From the NCBI RefSeq assembly GCF_000424625.1, contig NZ_AUKG01000001.1, positions 1,364,001-1,428,000 on the forward strand: DNA of 64,000 nt, written 5' to 3'. Shown here in pieces: positions 30,824 through 39,603 of this stretch. The stretch's first letter is position 1. Each line of letters opens with the position of its first letter. The notes beneath the pieces were generated by a model. It had not been told where the DNA came from, did no database searches, and was given only the letters and a program-made list of their open reading frames with translations. Position numbers and translations under genes: made by a program. Source of the stretch: Conexibacter woesei Iso977N. GTDB taxonomy: Bacteria > Actinomycetota > Thermoleophilia > Solirubrobacterales > Solirubrobacteraceae.

Positions 30824-33800
30824 TGACCCGCGACGCCGTGCGCCGCAACGCCTGGATCCCGTTCCTGGGCGTTGCCGCTGTCCTGGCCACGTTGTACATG
30901 TTGGTGCCGCCCTTCAAGGGCAACTCCTACGTGATGTTCACGCTGGGGCTCTCGCCCGTCGTCGCGATCCCGCTCGCCGTCCGCCTGCACAGGCCCGAGG
31001 CCAAGGCACCGTGGTACTGGTTCGCCGCCGGCTTCCTGCTGTTCTGGGCGGGCGACCTCTACACCTACACCTACCCGAGGCTCCACCGGGGTACCGCCAC
31101 GCCGTTCCCGTCGCTGGGCGACGCGTCCTACGTGGCGGTCTACCCGGTCCTGATGGTCGGCCTGCTGCTGCTCGTCAGGCGCCGCTCGGCGCGCTCGACC
31201 GACCGCGGCTTCCTCGACGCCGCGATCCTCTCGATCGGCCTCGCGGTCCCGCAGTGGATCGCGCTGATGGCGCCGGACCTGCACATCGCCGAGCTGTCCA
31301 CGCTCGGCAAGATCGTCCAGGTCGCCTACCCGTTCGGCGATGTCATCCTGCTGTCGGCGGCGCTGCTGCTGGCGCTCGACGGCGGCAAGCGCGGCGTCTC
31401 GTTCCACTTCATGTTCACGGCGATCGTCTGCCTGCTGGCGACGGACTTCGTGTACGGGTTGAAGCTGCTCGACGGCACCTACGACAACCAGCTCTGGCTC
31501 GACCTCGGCTGGATGGGCTTCTACGTCCTCTGGGCCGCCGCGGCGCTGCACCCGTCGATGACGATCGTCGACCACGGCCGCCCGGCCAAGGGCCTGCTGA
31601 CGCGCTGGCGCCTGGCGCTGCTGAGCGTCGCGTGCCTGGTCGCGCCGGTCGTCGAAGGGCTCCACCACCTGCACTCGCGCAACTGGGACATGTTGGTCGT
31701 CACCGGCGCGTCGATCGTCCTGTTCGGCTTCGTTGTCGCCCGCATGTCCGGGCTGGTGCGCGTGCAGGAGCGCTCGACCGAGCGCGAGCGCGCGCTGTCG
31801 CAGGTCGGTGCCGCGCTCGTCGGCGCCGCGACGCACGCCGAGGTGACCGCGGTCGCCGTGGCCGCCACGCGCGAGCTGGCCGGCGACGACGTGCGCGTCG
31901 AGCTGCTCGGCGCCGAGCACACCGCGGCCGCCAACGACGGCGCCTACGGCAGCCCGTCGCTGGTCCTGGAGCTGCCGCCCCACGACGGCGTCGCGTCGAT
32001 CCTCGTCGCCGCGGGCCCCGCGGTCGCCGACCGGACCGTGCACAACACGCTGACCGCGCTCGGCTCGCAGATCGTCCTCGCCTTCGAGCGCGCCGCGCTC
32101 AGCCAGGAACTGGGGCGCCGCCAGAGCGAGGCGCGCTTCGCGTCGCTGGTCCAGCACTCGTCGGACCTGATCACGGTCCTGGCCCCGGACGCGACGATCG
32201 CCTACCAGTCGCCGGCGATCGAGCGCGTGCTCGGCTGGACGCCGGAGGAGGTCGTCGGGCGCCGCATCGACGAGCTCGTCGACAAGCACGACAACTCGCG
32301 CCTGCTGCGGCTGATCGCCGACGGCAACGAGGCGCCGGTCGCCGGCTCGCAGACGCTGGAGTGCTCGCTCGCGCACCGCGACGGCGGCACCCGCCAGTTC
32401 GAGGTGTTGTTCACCAACTTGACGCACGACGAGCACGTCGGCGGCATCGTCCTCAACTCGCGCGACGTCAGCGAGCGCAAGGCGTTCGAGCGCCAGCTCG
32501 CCCACCAGGCGTTCCACGACCCGGTCACCGGGCTGCCCAACCGCGCGCTGTTCGTCGAGCGCGTCCGCCACGCGCTGGCGCGCTCGCGCCGCGAGCAGCG
32601 AGGGATCGGCATCGTCTTCGTCGACCTCGACGACTTCAAGATCATCAACGACTCGCTCGGCCACGCCGCCGGCGACGAGGTGCTCAACCAGGTCGCCCAG
32701 CGCCTGGCGCTCTCGATCCGTGCCAGCGACACCGCCGCGCGCTTCGGCGGCGACGAGTTCGCCGTGCTGCTCGAGGACATCGAGGGCGTGCAGGAGGCGG
32801 CCGACGCCGCCGAGCGCATCATGGAGGCGATCGCCGCCCCGCTTACCGCCGCGCACAAGGAGCTGGCGGTCCGCTGCTCGCTGGGCATCACGATCGCGGC
32901 CGAGGACGGCAGCGCCGACGCCGACGAGCTGATCCGCGACGCCGACGCCGCGATGTACATCGCCAAGCGCGACGGCAAGGGCGGCTACCGCCTGTTCGAG
33001 CCCGACATGCACGAGGGCGTCCTGCAGCGGCTCGAGCTGCGCACCGACCTGCAGCGCGCGCTCGTCTCCGACCAGCTGGAGCTCTTCTACCAGCCGGTGA
33101 TCCGGCTGGAGGACGGGACGATCAGCGGCGTCGAGGCGCTGCTGCGCTGGAACCACCCGGAGCGCGGGATGGTCGGCCCCGACCAGTTCATCCCGCTCGC
33201 CGAGGAGACGGGGCTGATCGTCCCGATCGGCCGCTGGGTCCTGCGCGAAGGGTGCCGCGAGGGCAAGCGCCTGCTCGACGGCGTCCCGAGCGACAGGCCC
33301 GCGACGCTGGCGATCAACCTGTCGCTCAAGCAGCTGCAGAACTCCGACATCGTCGCCGACGTGCGCGACGCGCTGGAGGAGTCCGGCCTGGCGCCGGAGC
33401 GCCTGACGCTGGAGATCACCGAGTCGGTCCTGATGGCCGACACCGACCTCGCCGTGCAGCGGCTGGCCGAGTTGAAGGCCTTGGGGATCAAGCTCGCGCT
33501 CGACGACTTCGGGACCGGCTACTCGTCGCTGTCCTACCTGTCGAAGTTCCCGGTCGACGTGCTGAAGATGGACCGCTCGTTCCTGCGCGAGGGCGCGTCG
33601 CAGCAGACGACCGACCTGGCCAACGCGGTCGTCGCGCTGGGCTCCACGCTGTCGCTGGAGGTCGTTGCCGAAGGCATCGAGCTTCCCGAGCAGTGGGAGA
33701 CGCTGCGTGACCTCGGCTGCGAGCTGGGCCAGGGCTTCTACTTCGCGCGGCCGATGAACGCGGAGGCCGCGCGCGCGTTCCTCGCCGAGGGGCGGGCCGG

Positions 33801-33843
33801 CGATGCCACCGGCGTGCTCTCGGCGGGCGACGATGCACCATAG
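30823..33843 (+). CDS. membrane sensor GAF-PAS-GGDEF-EAL protein
   Basis: A 1006-residue c-di-GMP enzyme. Eight or nine membrane helices (about 10-305) precede a GAF-like region (about 315-435), a PAS domain (about 440-555), GGDEF (GGDEF at 642-646 with an RxxD inhibitory site, RASD, five residues earlier) and EAL (EAL at 771-773, LEITES, DDFGTGYSSL, KMDRSF). Both catalytic domains look intact, so it may make and destroy c-di-GMP in response to a signal sensed by the membrane or PAS part. Translationally coupled to the oxoamine synthase upstream and the MFS gene downstream. Confidence 0.93.
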   Translation: MTRDAVRRNAWIPFLGVAAVLATLYMLVPPFKGNSYVMFTLGLSPVVAIPLAVRLHRPEAKAPWYWFAAGFLLFWAGDLYTYTYPRLHRGTATPFPSLGDASYVAVYPVLMVGLLLLVRRRSARSTDRGFLDAAILSIGLAVPQWIALMAPDLHIAELSTLGKIVQVAYPFGDVILLSAALLLALDGGKRGVSFHFMFTAIVCLLATDFVYGLKLLDGTYDNQLWLDLGWMGFYVLWAAAALHPSMTIVDHGRPAKGLLTRWRLALLSVACLVAPVVEGLHHLHSRNWDMLVVTGASIVLFGFVVARMSGLVRVQERSTERERALSQVGAALVGAATHAEVTAVAVAATRELAGDDVRVELLGAEHTAAANDGAYGSPSLVLELPPHDGVASILVAAGPAVADRTVHNTLTALGSQIVLAFERAALSQELGRRQSEARFASLVQHSSDLITVLAPDATIAYQSPAIERVLGWTPEEVVGRRIDELVDKHDNSRLLRLIADGNEAPVAGSQTLECSLAHRDGGTRQFEVLFTNLTHDEHVGGIVLNSRDVSERKAFERQLAHQAFHDPVTGLPNRALFVERVRHALARSRREQRGIGIVFVDLDDFKIINDSLGHAAGDEVLNQVAQRLALSIRASDTAARFGGDEFAVLLEDIEGVQEAADAAERIMEAIAAPLTAAHKELAVRCSLGITIAAEDGSADADELIRDADAAMYIAKRDGKGGYRLFEPDMHEGVLQRLELRTDLQRALVSDQLELFYQPVIRLEDGTISGVEALLRWNHPERGMVGPDQFIPLAEETGLIVPIGRWVLREGCREGKRLLDGVPSDRPATLAINLSLKQLQNSDIVADVRDALEESGLAPERLTLEITESVLMADTDLAVQRLAELKALGIKLALDDFGTGYSSLSYLSKFPVDVLKMDRSFLREGASQQTTDLANAVVALGSTLSLEVVAEGIELPEQWETLRDLGCELGQGFYFARPMNAEAARAFLAEGRAGDATGVLSAGDDAP

Positions 33844-35206
33844 CTACGAGGCATTGGACGGAGCGGGCGCGCCGCCGGGCGGCCCGACCGGCTCCGTCCT
33901 GACGCCGCTGCGCGTCGCGCGGGACTTCCGGCTGCTGTGGTCGGGCGCGACCGCGTCGCTGGTCGGCGACGGCGCGTTCCTGGTGGCCTTGGCCTGGCAG
34001 GTGTACGCGATGAGCGGCGGGCCGGGCGGGATGTCGCTGGTCGGGATCGCGATGACGGTCCCGACGATCGCGTTCCTGCTTGTTGGTGGTGTTGCTTCGG
34101 ACCGCTTCGAGCGCCGCTGGCTGCTGGTCGGCGCCGACCTGCTGCGCGCGCTGGCCGTCGCGCTGCTGGCGGGGCTGGCGATCGGCGGGCAGCTGCAGCT
34201 CTGGCATGTTGTCGTCCTTGCTGCGTTCTACGGGACCGGCTCCGCGTTCCACGCGCCGGCCTTCGACGCGCTCGTGCCCGAGATCCTGCAGGGCGAGCGG
34301 TTGACGCAGGCCAACGCGCTGGACCAGCTGATCCGGCCGCTGGCGCTGCGGCTCGCCGGCCCGGCGCTGGGCGGAGTGATCGTGGGGATCGCCGGCGCGG
34401 CGGGCGTGTTCCTGCTCGACTGCGCGACGTTCCTGGCCGCGGCCGGGACCGTGTTGATGATGGCGCCGGGCACGCGCGAAGCGACGCGCGTAGGCGACTC
34501 GGCGGAGCCGGGCGACACGCCCGCGCCGTCGATGCTCGCCGACCTCAGGACCGGGTGGCGCTTCGTTCGTGGCCACGCCTGGCTGTGGGCGACGTTCGCC
34601 TCGGCCGCGGTCGCGTACCTGCTGTTCATGGGTCCGGTCGAGGTGCTGCTGCCGTGGATCGTCAAGACCGGGATGGGCGGCTCCGCGTTCGACCTCGGCC
34701 TCGTCTTCGCCGCGGGCGGGCTGGCCTCGATGGCGACGGCGCTGGGCGTCGGCAAGCTCGGGCTGCCGCGCCGCGGCATCACCTACATGTTGGTTGCCTG
34801 GACGCTCGCGACGCTGGCCGTCGCCGGCTACGGCGCGGCGACCGCGATCTGGCAGCTGATGCTCGCCTCCGCCGCCTTCAACGCGCTGGAGACCGCGGGC
34901 ACGATCGTCTGGGCGACGACCAAGCAGCGCCATGTGCCCTCACAACTGCTGGGCCGCGTGTCCTCGCTGGACTGGCTGATCTCCGTCGGCCTGCTGCCGC
35001 TGAGCTTCGCGCTCACCGGCCCGGTCAGCGGCGCGATCGGCGCCCGCGCGACGCTCGTCGGCGCCGGGATCCTGGGCGCGGTCGTCACGCTCGCCGCGCT
35101 CTACGTCCCGGGCATGCGCGTCCTGGACGACCGCGCGGAGGCGGCGCACCGGCGCCGCCTCGCGGTCGAGCGGCGGCTCGCGGCCGCCGCGCCCGCTACG
35201 TCCTAG
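33833..35206 (+). CDS. MFS transporter
   Basis: A 457-residue MFS protein with about 10-12 helices, of the MFS_3 (enterobactin exporter-like) type: RDFRLLWSGATASLVGDG at the first helix, GVASDRFERRWLLVGADLLRA between helices 2 and 3. The ATG at 33833 overlaps the end of the GGDEF-EAL gene by 11 nt, making this the third gene of the operon. It could export the synthase product (inference). Ends back to back with the convergent fprA stop. Confidence 0.9.
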   Translation: MHHSYEALDGAGAPPGGPTGSVLTPLRVARDFRLLWSGATASLVGDGAFLVALAWQVYAMSGGPGGMSLVGIAMTVPTIAFLLVGGVASDRFERRWLLVGADLLRALAVALLAGLAIGGQLQLWHVVVLAAFYGTGSAFHAPAFDALVPEILQGERLTQANALDQLIRPLALRLAGPALGGVIVGIAGAAGVFLLDCATFLAAAGTVLMMAPGTREATRVGDSAEPGDTPAPSMLADLRTGWRFVRGHAWLWATFASAAVAYLLFMGPVEVLLPWIVKTGMGGSAFDLGLVFAAGGLASMATALGVGKLGLPRRGITYMLVAWTLATLAVAGYGAATAIWQLMLASAAFNALETAGTIVWATTKQRHVPSQLLGRVSSLDWLISVGLLPLSFALTGPVSGAIGARATLVGAGILGAVVTLAALYVPGMRVLDDRAEAAHRRRLAVERRLAAAAPATS

Positions 35207-36604
35207 CTACGACGCGTTGGTCGCGCGCGAGCGCTCGACCAGGTCGGCCAACCGCACCAACTTGACCCGCGGGCGGCCGTGCGGCTCGCCGGAGGTCCTC
35301 TCGTGCGCGTCGATCGCCTCCCAGCCGGCCCAGGTGACCGAGTCCGGCGCGCGCTCGGCGTAGAACGCGGCGATCGCGTCGTGGTCGTTGATCGTCGGCG
35401 TGTTGAGCCTGCCGGCGTCGCGGTCCTCGCCGATCTTGACGGTCGTGTCGGCCGAGTCCTTCTTGTTGGTGCCGATCACGCCCGACGGCCCGCGCTTGAT
35501 CCAGCCGACGACGTACTCGCCGGCGTGCGCGTCGCCGGTCTCGGCGCTGACGCGCCCGCCGGTGTTGCGGATCAGGCCGCGGCGCTCGTCGAACGGGACG
35601 TCGTCGACGGGCTTGCCGCGGTAGCCGATCGAGCGCAGGACCAGGCCCGCCTCGATGACCTCCTCGTCCCCGGTCGCGACCGCGCGCAGCGAGCCGTCGT
35701 CGTTCTTGACGATCTCGTTGCGGACGACGCGCACGCCGGTGACCGGGCCGTCCTCGCCCTCGCCGAGGATCTCGACCGGCGAGCGCAGGAAGCGCAGGAC
35801 GATCTTGTGCGATGACTCCCTCGGGCCGGACGCCGCGTAGGCGCTGAGGATCTCGACGTTCTTCTTCGACGTGATGTCGGCCTCGTTCTCCAGCCACGCG
35901 GCGGAGTGCTCGTCGAGCTCGAGGTCGGTCGCGTCCACGACGACGCCCGCCCGCTGCAGGTCGATCAGCTCGCGCAGCTCCGGGTTGGTGAACGCCGCCT
36001 GCGCGGGGCCGCGGCGGCCGAGCAACACCACTTCCTTGATGTTCGAGTCGCGGAACGCCTCGATCGCGTGGTCGGCGGTGTCGGTCGGCGCGAGCTCGTC
36101 GGGGTGCAACACCAACATGCGCGCGACATCGATCGCGACGTTGCCGTTGCCGATGACGACCGCGCGCTCGCAGGTCAGGTCGTAGGCGTGGTCGGACGCG
36201 TCCGGGTGGCCGTTGTACCAGGAGACGAACTGCGTGGCGCCGTGGACGCCGGGGCGGTCCTCGCCCGGGATCCCGAGGCGGTTGTCGTCGCTGGTGCCGA
36301 GGGCGTAGACGACCGCGTGGTAGCGCTCCAGCAGCTCGGCGCGCGTGACGTCGCGGCCCAGGACGACGCCGCCGAAGAAGCGGAAGCCGTCCTTCCGGGC
36401 GGTCTTCTCGTAGACGCGCGTGACGGCCTTGATCTTCGGGTGGTCCGGGGCGACGCCCGCGCGGACGAGGCCGAACGGGGTCGGCAGCGCGTCGAGCACG
36501 TCGACCTCGAAGCCGAGGTTCAGCAGCTGGTCGGCGGCGTAGAAGCCGGACGGGCCGGCGCCGACGATGACGGCGCGCGGGGTGTCGGTGGAGTTCTCTG
36601 ACAT
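35207..36604 (-). CDS. fprA: FprA-type ferredoxin/adrenodoxin-NADP+ reductase
   Basis: A 465-residue flavoprotein. Motifs are VGAGPSGFYAADQLL (FAD), GLVRAGVAPDHPKIK, IGNGNVAIDVARML (NADPH) and GWIKRGPSGVIGTNKKDSADT, all diagnostic of the FprA/adrenodoxin reductase family. It passes electrons from NADPH to ferredoxins, for example for cytochromes P450 or iron metabolism. No ferredoxin gene adjoins it. Start ATG at 36604; a TAAAGT element lies about 45 nt upstream. Confidence 0.94.
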   Translation of the reverse strand: MSENSTDTPRAVIVGAGPSGFYAADQLLNLGFEVDVLDALPTPFGLVRAGVAPDHPKIKAVTRVYEKTARKDGFRFFGGVVLGRDVTRAELLERYHAVVYALGTSDDNRLGIPGEDRPGVHGATQFVSWYNGHPDASDHAYDLTCERAVVIGNGNVAIDVARMLVLHPDELAPTDTADHAIEAFRDSNIKEVVLLGRRGPAQAAFTNPELRELIDLQRAGVVVDATDLELDEHSAAWLENEADITSKKNVEILSAYAASGPRESSHKIVLRFLRSPVEILGEGEDGPVTGVRVVRNEIVKNDDGSLRAVATGDEEVIEAGLVLRSIGYRGKPVDDVPFDERRGLIRNTGGRVSAETGDAHAGEYVVGWIKRGPSGVIGTNKKDSADTTVKIGEDRDAGRLNTPTINDHDAIAAFYAERAPDSVTWAGWEAIDAHERTSGEPHGRPRVKLVRLADLVERSRATNAS

Positions 36605-36668
36605 CGGGGTCGCGTCAATTCCTGTGAAAGGGGACCAGGAACCCCGACTTTAGCGCTCGGATATGGGG

Positions 36669-36683
36669 AGGCGCTGAGCGCCT
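36669..36683. other. short perfect palindrome
   Basis: AGGCGCT-G-AGCGCCT, between the fprA start and the tiny reading frame at 36693. May be a terminator for the latter or an operator. Confidence 0.3.
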
Positions 36684-36692
36684 GCCGGGATG

Positions 36693-36779
36693 TCAGCGCT
36701 GCTTGTCGCGCTTGCCGATCAGGCGATCGACTGCGGCGAGCAGCCAGGTGCCGACGGCGACGACGACCGCCGTGCTCAT
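36693..36779 (-). CDS. possible 28-residue single-helix membrane peptide
   Basis: A short ATG frame encoding one hydrophobic helix (STAVVVAVGTWLLAAVDRLI) followed by a basic tail (GKRDKQR) and a TGA stop. The composition is right for a small membrane peptide and the tail obeys the positive-inside rule, but I see no good ribosome site. Tentative. Confidence 0.3.
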   Translation of the reverse strand: MSTAVVVAVGTWLLAAVDRLIGKRDKQR

Positions 36780-36789
36780 CAGCGGGGGA

Positions 36790-36807
36790 TGTCAGCGATC
36801 GTTGACA
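36790..36807. promoter_or_regulatory. candidate operator dyad
   Basis: TGTCA-gCGATCGt-TGACA: an inverted repeat around a CGATCG palindrome in the divergent space before the F420-type oxidoreductase. Another TGTCAGCG half-site lies at 36692. Confidence 0.4.
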
Positions 36808-36851
36808 CTTGCACGAACAACCATAGCACGCCTTTAGGTGCCCGTGCATGG

Positions 36852-36857
36852 TAGGTT
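36852..36857 (+). promoter_or_regulatory. -10 box of the F420-type oxidoreductase
   Basis: TAGGTT, 6 nt before ATG 36864 (leaderless). Confidence 0.4.
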
Positions 36858-36863
36858 CGATGA

Positions 36864-37778
36864 ATGTCGAACAAGATCTGGGCGGACGGAGCGGAAGCGA
36901 AGCGGCAGCTCGGGCGCGTGGGCGTCTGGCTCGGGGCGCTCGGCTTCGCGCCGTGGGACGAGACCGCGGCGGCGGCACGGCGCATCGAGGAGCTCGGCTA
37001 CTCGGCGCTCTGGATCTCCGAGACGCCGGTCGGCCGCGAGCCGTTCTCGCACGCCGGGCTGCTGCTCGGCGCGACGCAGCGGATCCCGGTCGCGACCGGG
37101 ATCGCGTCGATCTGGTCGCGCGACGCGCTGGCCGCGCGCAACGGCGCGCTCGGGCTGGCGCATGCGTTCCCGGGGCGCTTCACGCTCGGGCTCGGCGTCT
37201 CGCACGCGCCCGCGGTCAAGCTGCGCGGGCAGGAGTACGAGAAGCCGCTGACCGCGATGCGCACCTACCTCGACGGCTTCGAGGCCGCCGACTACCGCGG
37301 CGCCGCGCCGGCTGCGCCGGTCCCGGTCGTCCTCGCCGCGCTGCGCCCGAAGATGCTGGAGCTGTCGGCGTCCCGGACCGCGGGCGCGCACCCGTACTTC
37401 GTGCCGGTGGAGCACACGCGGATCGCGCGCGAGCGGCTCGGCGCCGACGCGATCCTGGCGCCGGAGGTCGGCGTGGTGCTGGAGACCGACCCCGCGCTCG
37501 CGCGCGCACGTGCGCGGGACTTCATGAAGCTCTACCTCGCGCTGCCCAACTACACCAACAACCTCAAGGACCTCGGCTGGACCGACGCGGACCTGGCCGA
37601 CGGCGGCAGCGACGCGCTGGTCGACGCGCTGATCGGCTGGGGCGACGCCGAGCGCGTCGCGGCGTTCGTGCAGCAGCACCTCGACGCGGGCGCCGACCAC
37701 GTCTGCCTGCAGCCGGTCGGGACGTCGGTGACCGGCGCGGTCGACGAGCTCGCGGCGCTGGCGCCGCTGTTGTTGTAG
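36864..37778 (+). CDS. LLM-class F420-dependent oxidoreductase (TIGR03620-like)
   Basis: A 304-residue luciferase-like TIM-barrel enzyme. Sequence landmarks are GRVGVWLGALGFAPWDET, RRIEELGYSALWISETP, GIASIWSRDALAARNGA and FPGRFTLGLGVSHAP. This pattern is that of the mycobacterial-type F420-dependent family TIGR03620. Substrate unknown. Single gene behind a leaderless promoter, with a possible operator dyad upstream. Confidence 0.88.
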   Translation: MSNKIWADGAEAKRQLGRVGVWLGALGFAPWDETAAAARRIEELGYSALWISETPVGREPFSHAGLLLGATQRIPVATGIASIWSRDALAARNGALGLAHAFPGRFTLGLGVSHAPAVKLRGQEYEKPLTAMRTYLDGFEAADYRGAAPAAPVPVVLAALRPKMLELSASRTAGAHPYFVPVEHTRIARERLGADAILAPEVGVVLETDPALARARARDFMKLYLALPNYTNNLKDLGWTDADLADGGSDALVDALIGWGDAERVAAFVQQHLDAGADHVCLQPVGTSVTGAVDELAALAPLLL

Positions 37779-37796
37779 GCCTCGCCTCGGCCGGGG

Positions 37797-37967
37797 CTAC
37801 CAGTCGTCGGGGTCCGGCTCGTCCTCGGTGAAGATCGCCTTCACCGGGTGGCGCAGCAGGACCCCGAGCTTGGTCCGATCCTCCGCGCCGAGCGTGAAGT
37901 ACACGGCCACGGCCATGATCGCGATCGCGAGCAGGCCGGCACCGGTGGCGAGGAGGATCATCTCCAT
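37797..37967 (-). CDS. small single-pass membrane protein
   Basis: A 56-residue protein: a hydrophobic helix (MILLATGAGLLAIAIMAVAVYF) then a short cytoplasmic tail ending EPDPDDW. Start ATG 37967 is supported by TACCGT 7 nt upstream (leaderless), whereas a longer frame would run through the divergent promoter. Function unknown. Confidence 0.65.
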   Translation of the reverse strand: MEMILLATGAGLLAIAIMAVAVYFTLGAEDRTKLGVLLRHPVKAIFTEDEPDPDDW

Positions 37968-37974
37968 GGCGCCG

Positions 37975-38003
37975 ACGGTAGCGCTTCGGGCGCCCGGTAC
38001 GGT
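37975..38003. promoter_or_regulatory. divergent leaderless promoter pair
   Basis: TACCGT on the minus strand (37980-37975) lies 7 nt before ATG 37967. TACGGT on the plus strand (37998-38003) lies 7 nt before ATG 38011. Confidence 0.45.
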
Positions 38004-38010
38004 CCGGTCC

Positions 38011-38364
38011 ATGGGCGTCAACCGCATCGTGCCGAACCTCCACAACGCCGATCCCGCCGCGGCGGCCGGGTTCTACAGGGAGGTCGTCGGCCTCGAGGCC
38101 GGGATGGACATGGGCTGGATCGTGACGCTCGTGGCGCCCGGCGAGCGCCGGATCCAGCTGTCGCTGATCAGCGCGGACGAGACCGCGCCGGTCGTCGCCG
38201 ACGTGTCGATCGAGGTCGACGACGTCGACGCCGCGTGGGCCGCCGCGCAGGCGCGCGGGGACGAGATCGTCCACCCGCTGACCGACGAGCCGTGGGGCGT
38301 CCGGCGCTTCTTCGTCCGCGACCCGGGCGGCAAGGTCATCAACATCGTCATGCACGCGCAGTAG
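38011..38364 (+). CDS. VOC (glyoxalase/bleomycin-resistance-like) protein
   Basis: A 117-residue protein with two beta-alpha-beta-beta-beta units. FYREVVGLEAG and DVSIEVDDVDAAWAAAQARG are typical of the fold, as is the ending WGVRRFFVRDPGGKVINIVMH with its conserved metal-ligand region. Role (dioxygenase, epimerase, resistance or binding) is not deducible. The 3' end overlaps the convergent MFS gene by 17 nt. Confidence 0.88.
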   Translation: MGVNRIVPNLHNADPAAAAGFYREVVGLEAGMDMGWIVTLVAPGERRIQLSLISADETAPVVADVSIEVDDVDAAWAAAQARGDEIVHPLTDEPWGVRRFFVRDPGGKVINIVMHAQ

Positions 38365-39574
38365 GCGCGGGCTCGGCCGGGAGGTCCCGGACCGCGCGGA
38401 CCAGCAGCGGCGCGAAGAGGCTGGTGACGCCGAGCGCGAACGCGATCCACAGCGCGGTCGCGGTGCTCGTCGCGGCGGCGACCGGGCCCCAGATCGCCAG
38501 CCCGATCGGCTCGAAGACCAGCGAGCCGAGCCAGTCGTAGGCCGACACGCGGGAGAGCAGGCGCGCTTCGACGTGGCGCTGCATCGTCGACTCCCAGACG
38601 GTCATGCCGAGGACCATCCCGACCTCGCCCACGAACGCGGCCGCCGCGATGATCGCGGTCGGGGCGACCACCGCGAGCAGCGCGAACTGCACGAAGAACG
38701 CGCCGACCGCGCAGGTCATGAACACGAGCGGGCGCCGCGGGGCGAGGCGCAGCGCGAACAGGCCGCCGAGGACCCCGCCCGCGCCGGCGGCGGCGACGAT
38801 CGCCGACCACGCGCCGACGCCGCCGAGCTCGGTCTTGGCGACGACCGGGCCGAGGACCTTCCAGGCGCCGTTGCACAGGTTGCCGACGGCGGCGCTGGCG
38901 ACGATCGCGACCAGCCAGGTCATGGAGCGGAACGCGGTCCAGCCGGTGCGCAGCTCGTCGAGGAACGACTCGGTCGCGCCCGCGGCGCGCCCGGCGCCCC
39001 GGACCGCCATCGCGGCGACCAGCGCGGCGGACACCGCGTAGCTGGCGGCGTCGACGGCGATCGCCCAGCCGGCGCCCGCGGTCGCGACGAGCAGGCCCGC
39101 GAGCAGCGGCCCGGCGATCCGTCCGCCCGAGCTCGCGAGGCTGCGCAGCGCGTTGGCCTCCTGCAGGCCTTCGGCGGAGACGACCTCGGGCAGGAAGCCG
39201 GTCGCGGTCGGGTTGAAGACGCCGGTCGCCGCGCCGGTCACCGCGGAGAGCGCGGCGAGCAGCGCGATGCTGCCGTTGCCGCTGATCAGCACGGCGGCGA
39301 CCGCGCCCTGCGAGCCGATCCGGACGACGTCGGTCGCGATCAGGACCGCGCGCCGCGGCAGGCGGTCGCCGATGACGCCGCCGCCGAGCAGGAAGGCGAT
39401 CACCGCCAGCGAGCGCGCGGCCAGCACGATCCCGACGTCGGACGCGCTGCCGCCGTGGTCGAGGATGCCGAACGCGAGCGCGACGGTGACCATCTGGTCG
39501 CCGAGCAGCGACGCCAGCTGGGCGCCGAAGAGGAGGCGGTACTCGCGCTCGTGCAGGACGGCGGGCAGCCGCAT
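38348..39574 (-). CDS. MFS transporter
   Basis: A 408-residue MFS_3-type exporter with about twelve helices: EYRLLFGAQLASLLGDQMVTVALAF at helix 1 and GVIGDRLPRRAVLIATDVVR between helices 2 and 3. TAGGCT lies 6 nt before the ATG, so the mRNA is probably leaderless. The MarR regulator just upstream on the same strand may control it. Confidence 0.9.
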   Translation of the reverse strand: MRLPAVLHEREYRLLFGAQLASLLGDQMVTVALAFGILDHGGSASDVGIVLAARSLAVIAFLLGGGVIGDRLPRRAVLIATDVVRIGSQGAVAAVLISGNGSIALLAALSAVTGAATGVFNPTATGFLPEVVSAEGLQEANALRSLASSGGRIAGPLLAGLLVATAGAGWAIAVDAASYAVSAALVAAMAVRGAGRAAGATESFLDELRTGWTAFRSMTWLVAIVASAAVGNLCNGAWKVLGPVVAKTELGGVGAWSAIVAAAGAGGVLGGLFALRLAPRRPLVFMTCAVGAFFVQFALLAVVAPTAIIAAAAFVGEVGMVLGMTVWESTMQRHVEARLLSRVSAYDWLGSLVFEPIGLAIWGPVAAATSTATALWIAFALGVTSLFAPLLVRAVRDLPAEPAPTARA

Positions 39575-39580
39575 CCGCGG

Positions 39581-39586
39581 AGCCTA
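39581..39586 (-). promoter_or_regulatory. -10 box of MFS gene
   Basis: TAGGCT on the minus strand, 6 nt before ATG 39574. Confidence 0.35.
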
Positions 39587-39603
39587 GCTCACTAGTCGTA
39601 TGC

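Noticed and set aside
30652-33156. 834-residue minus-strand open frame
   Set aside because: Antisense shadow of the GGDEF-EAL gene, as expected at this GC content.
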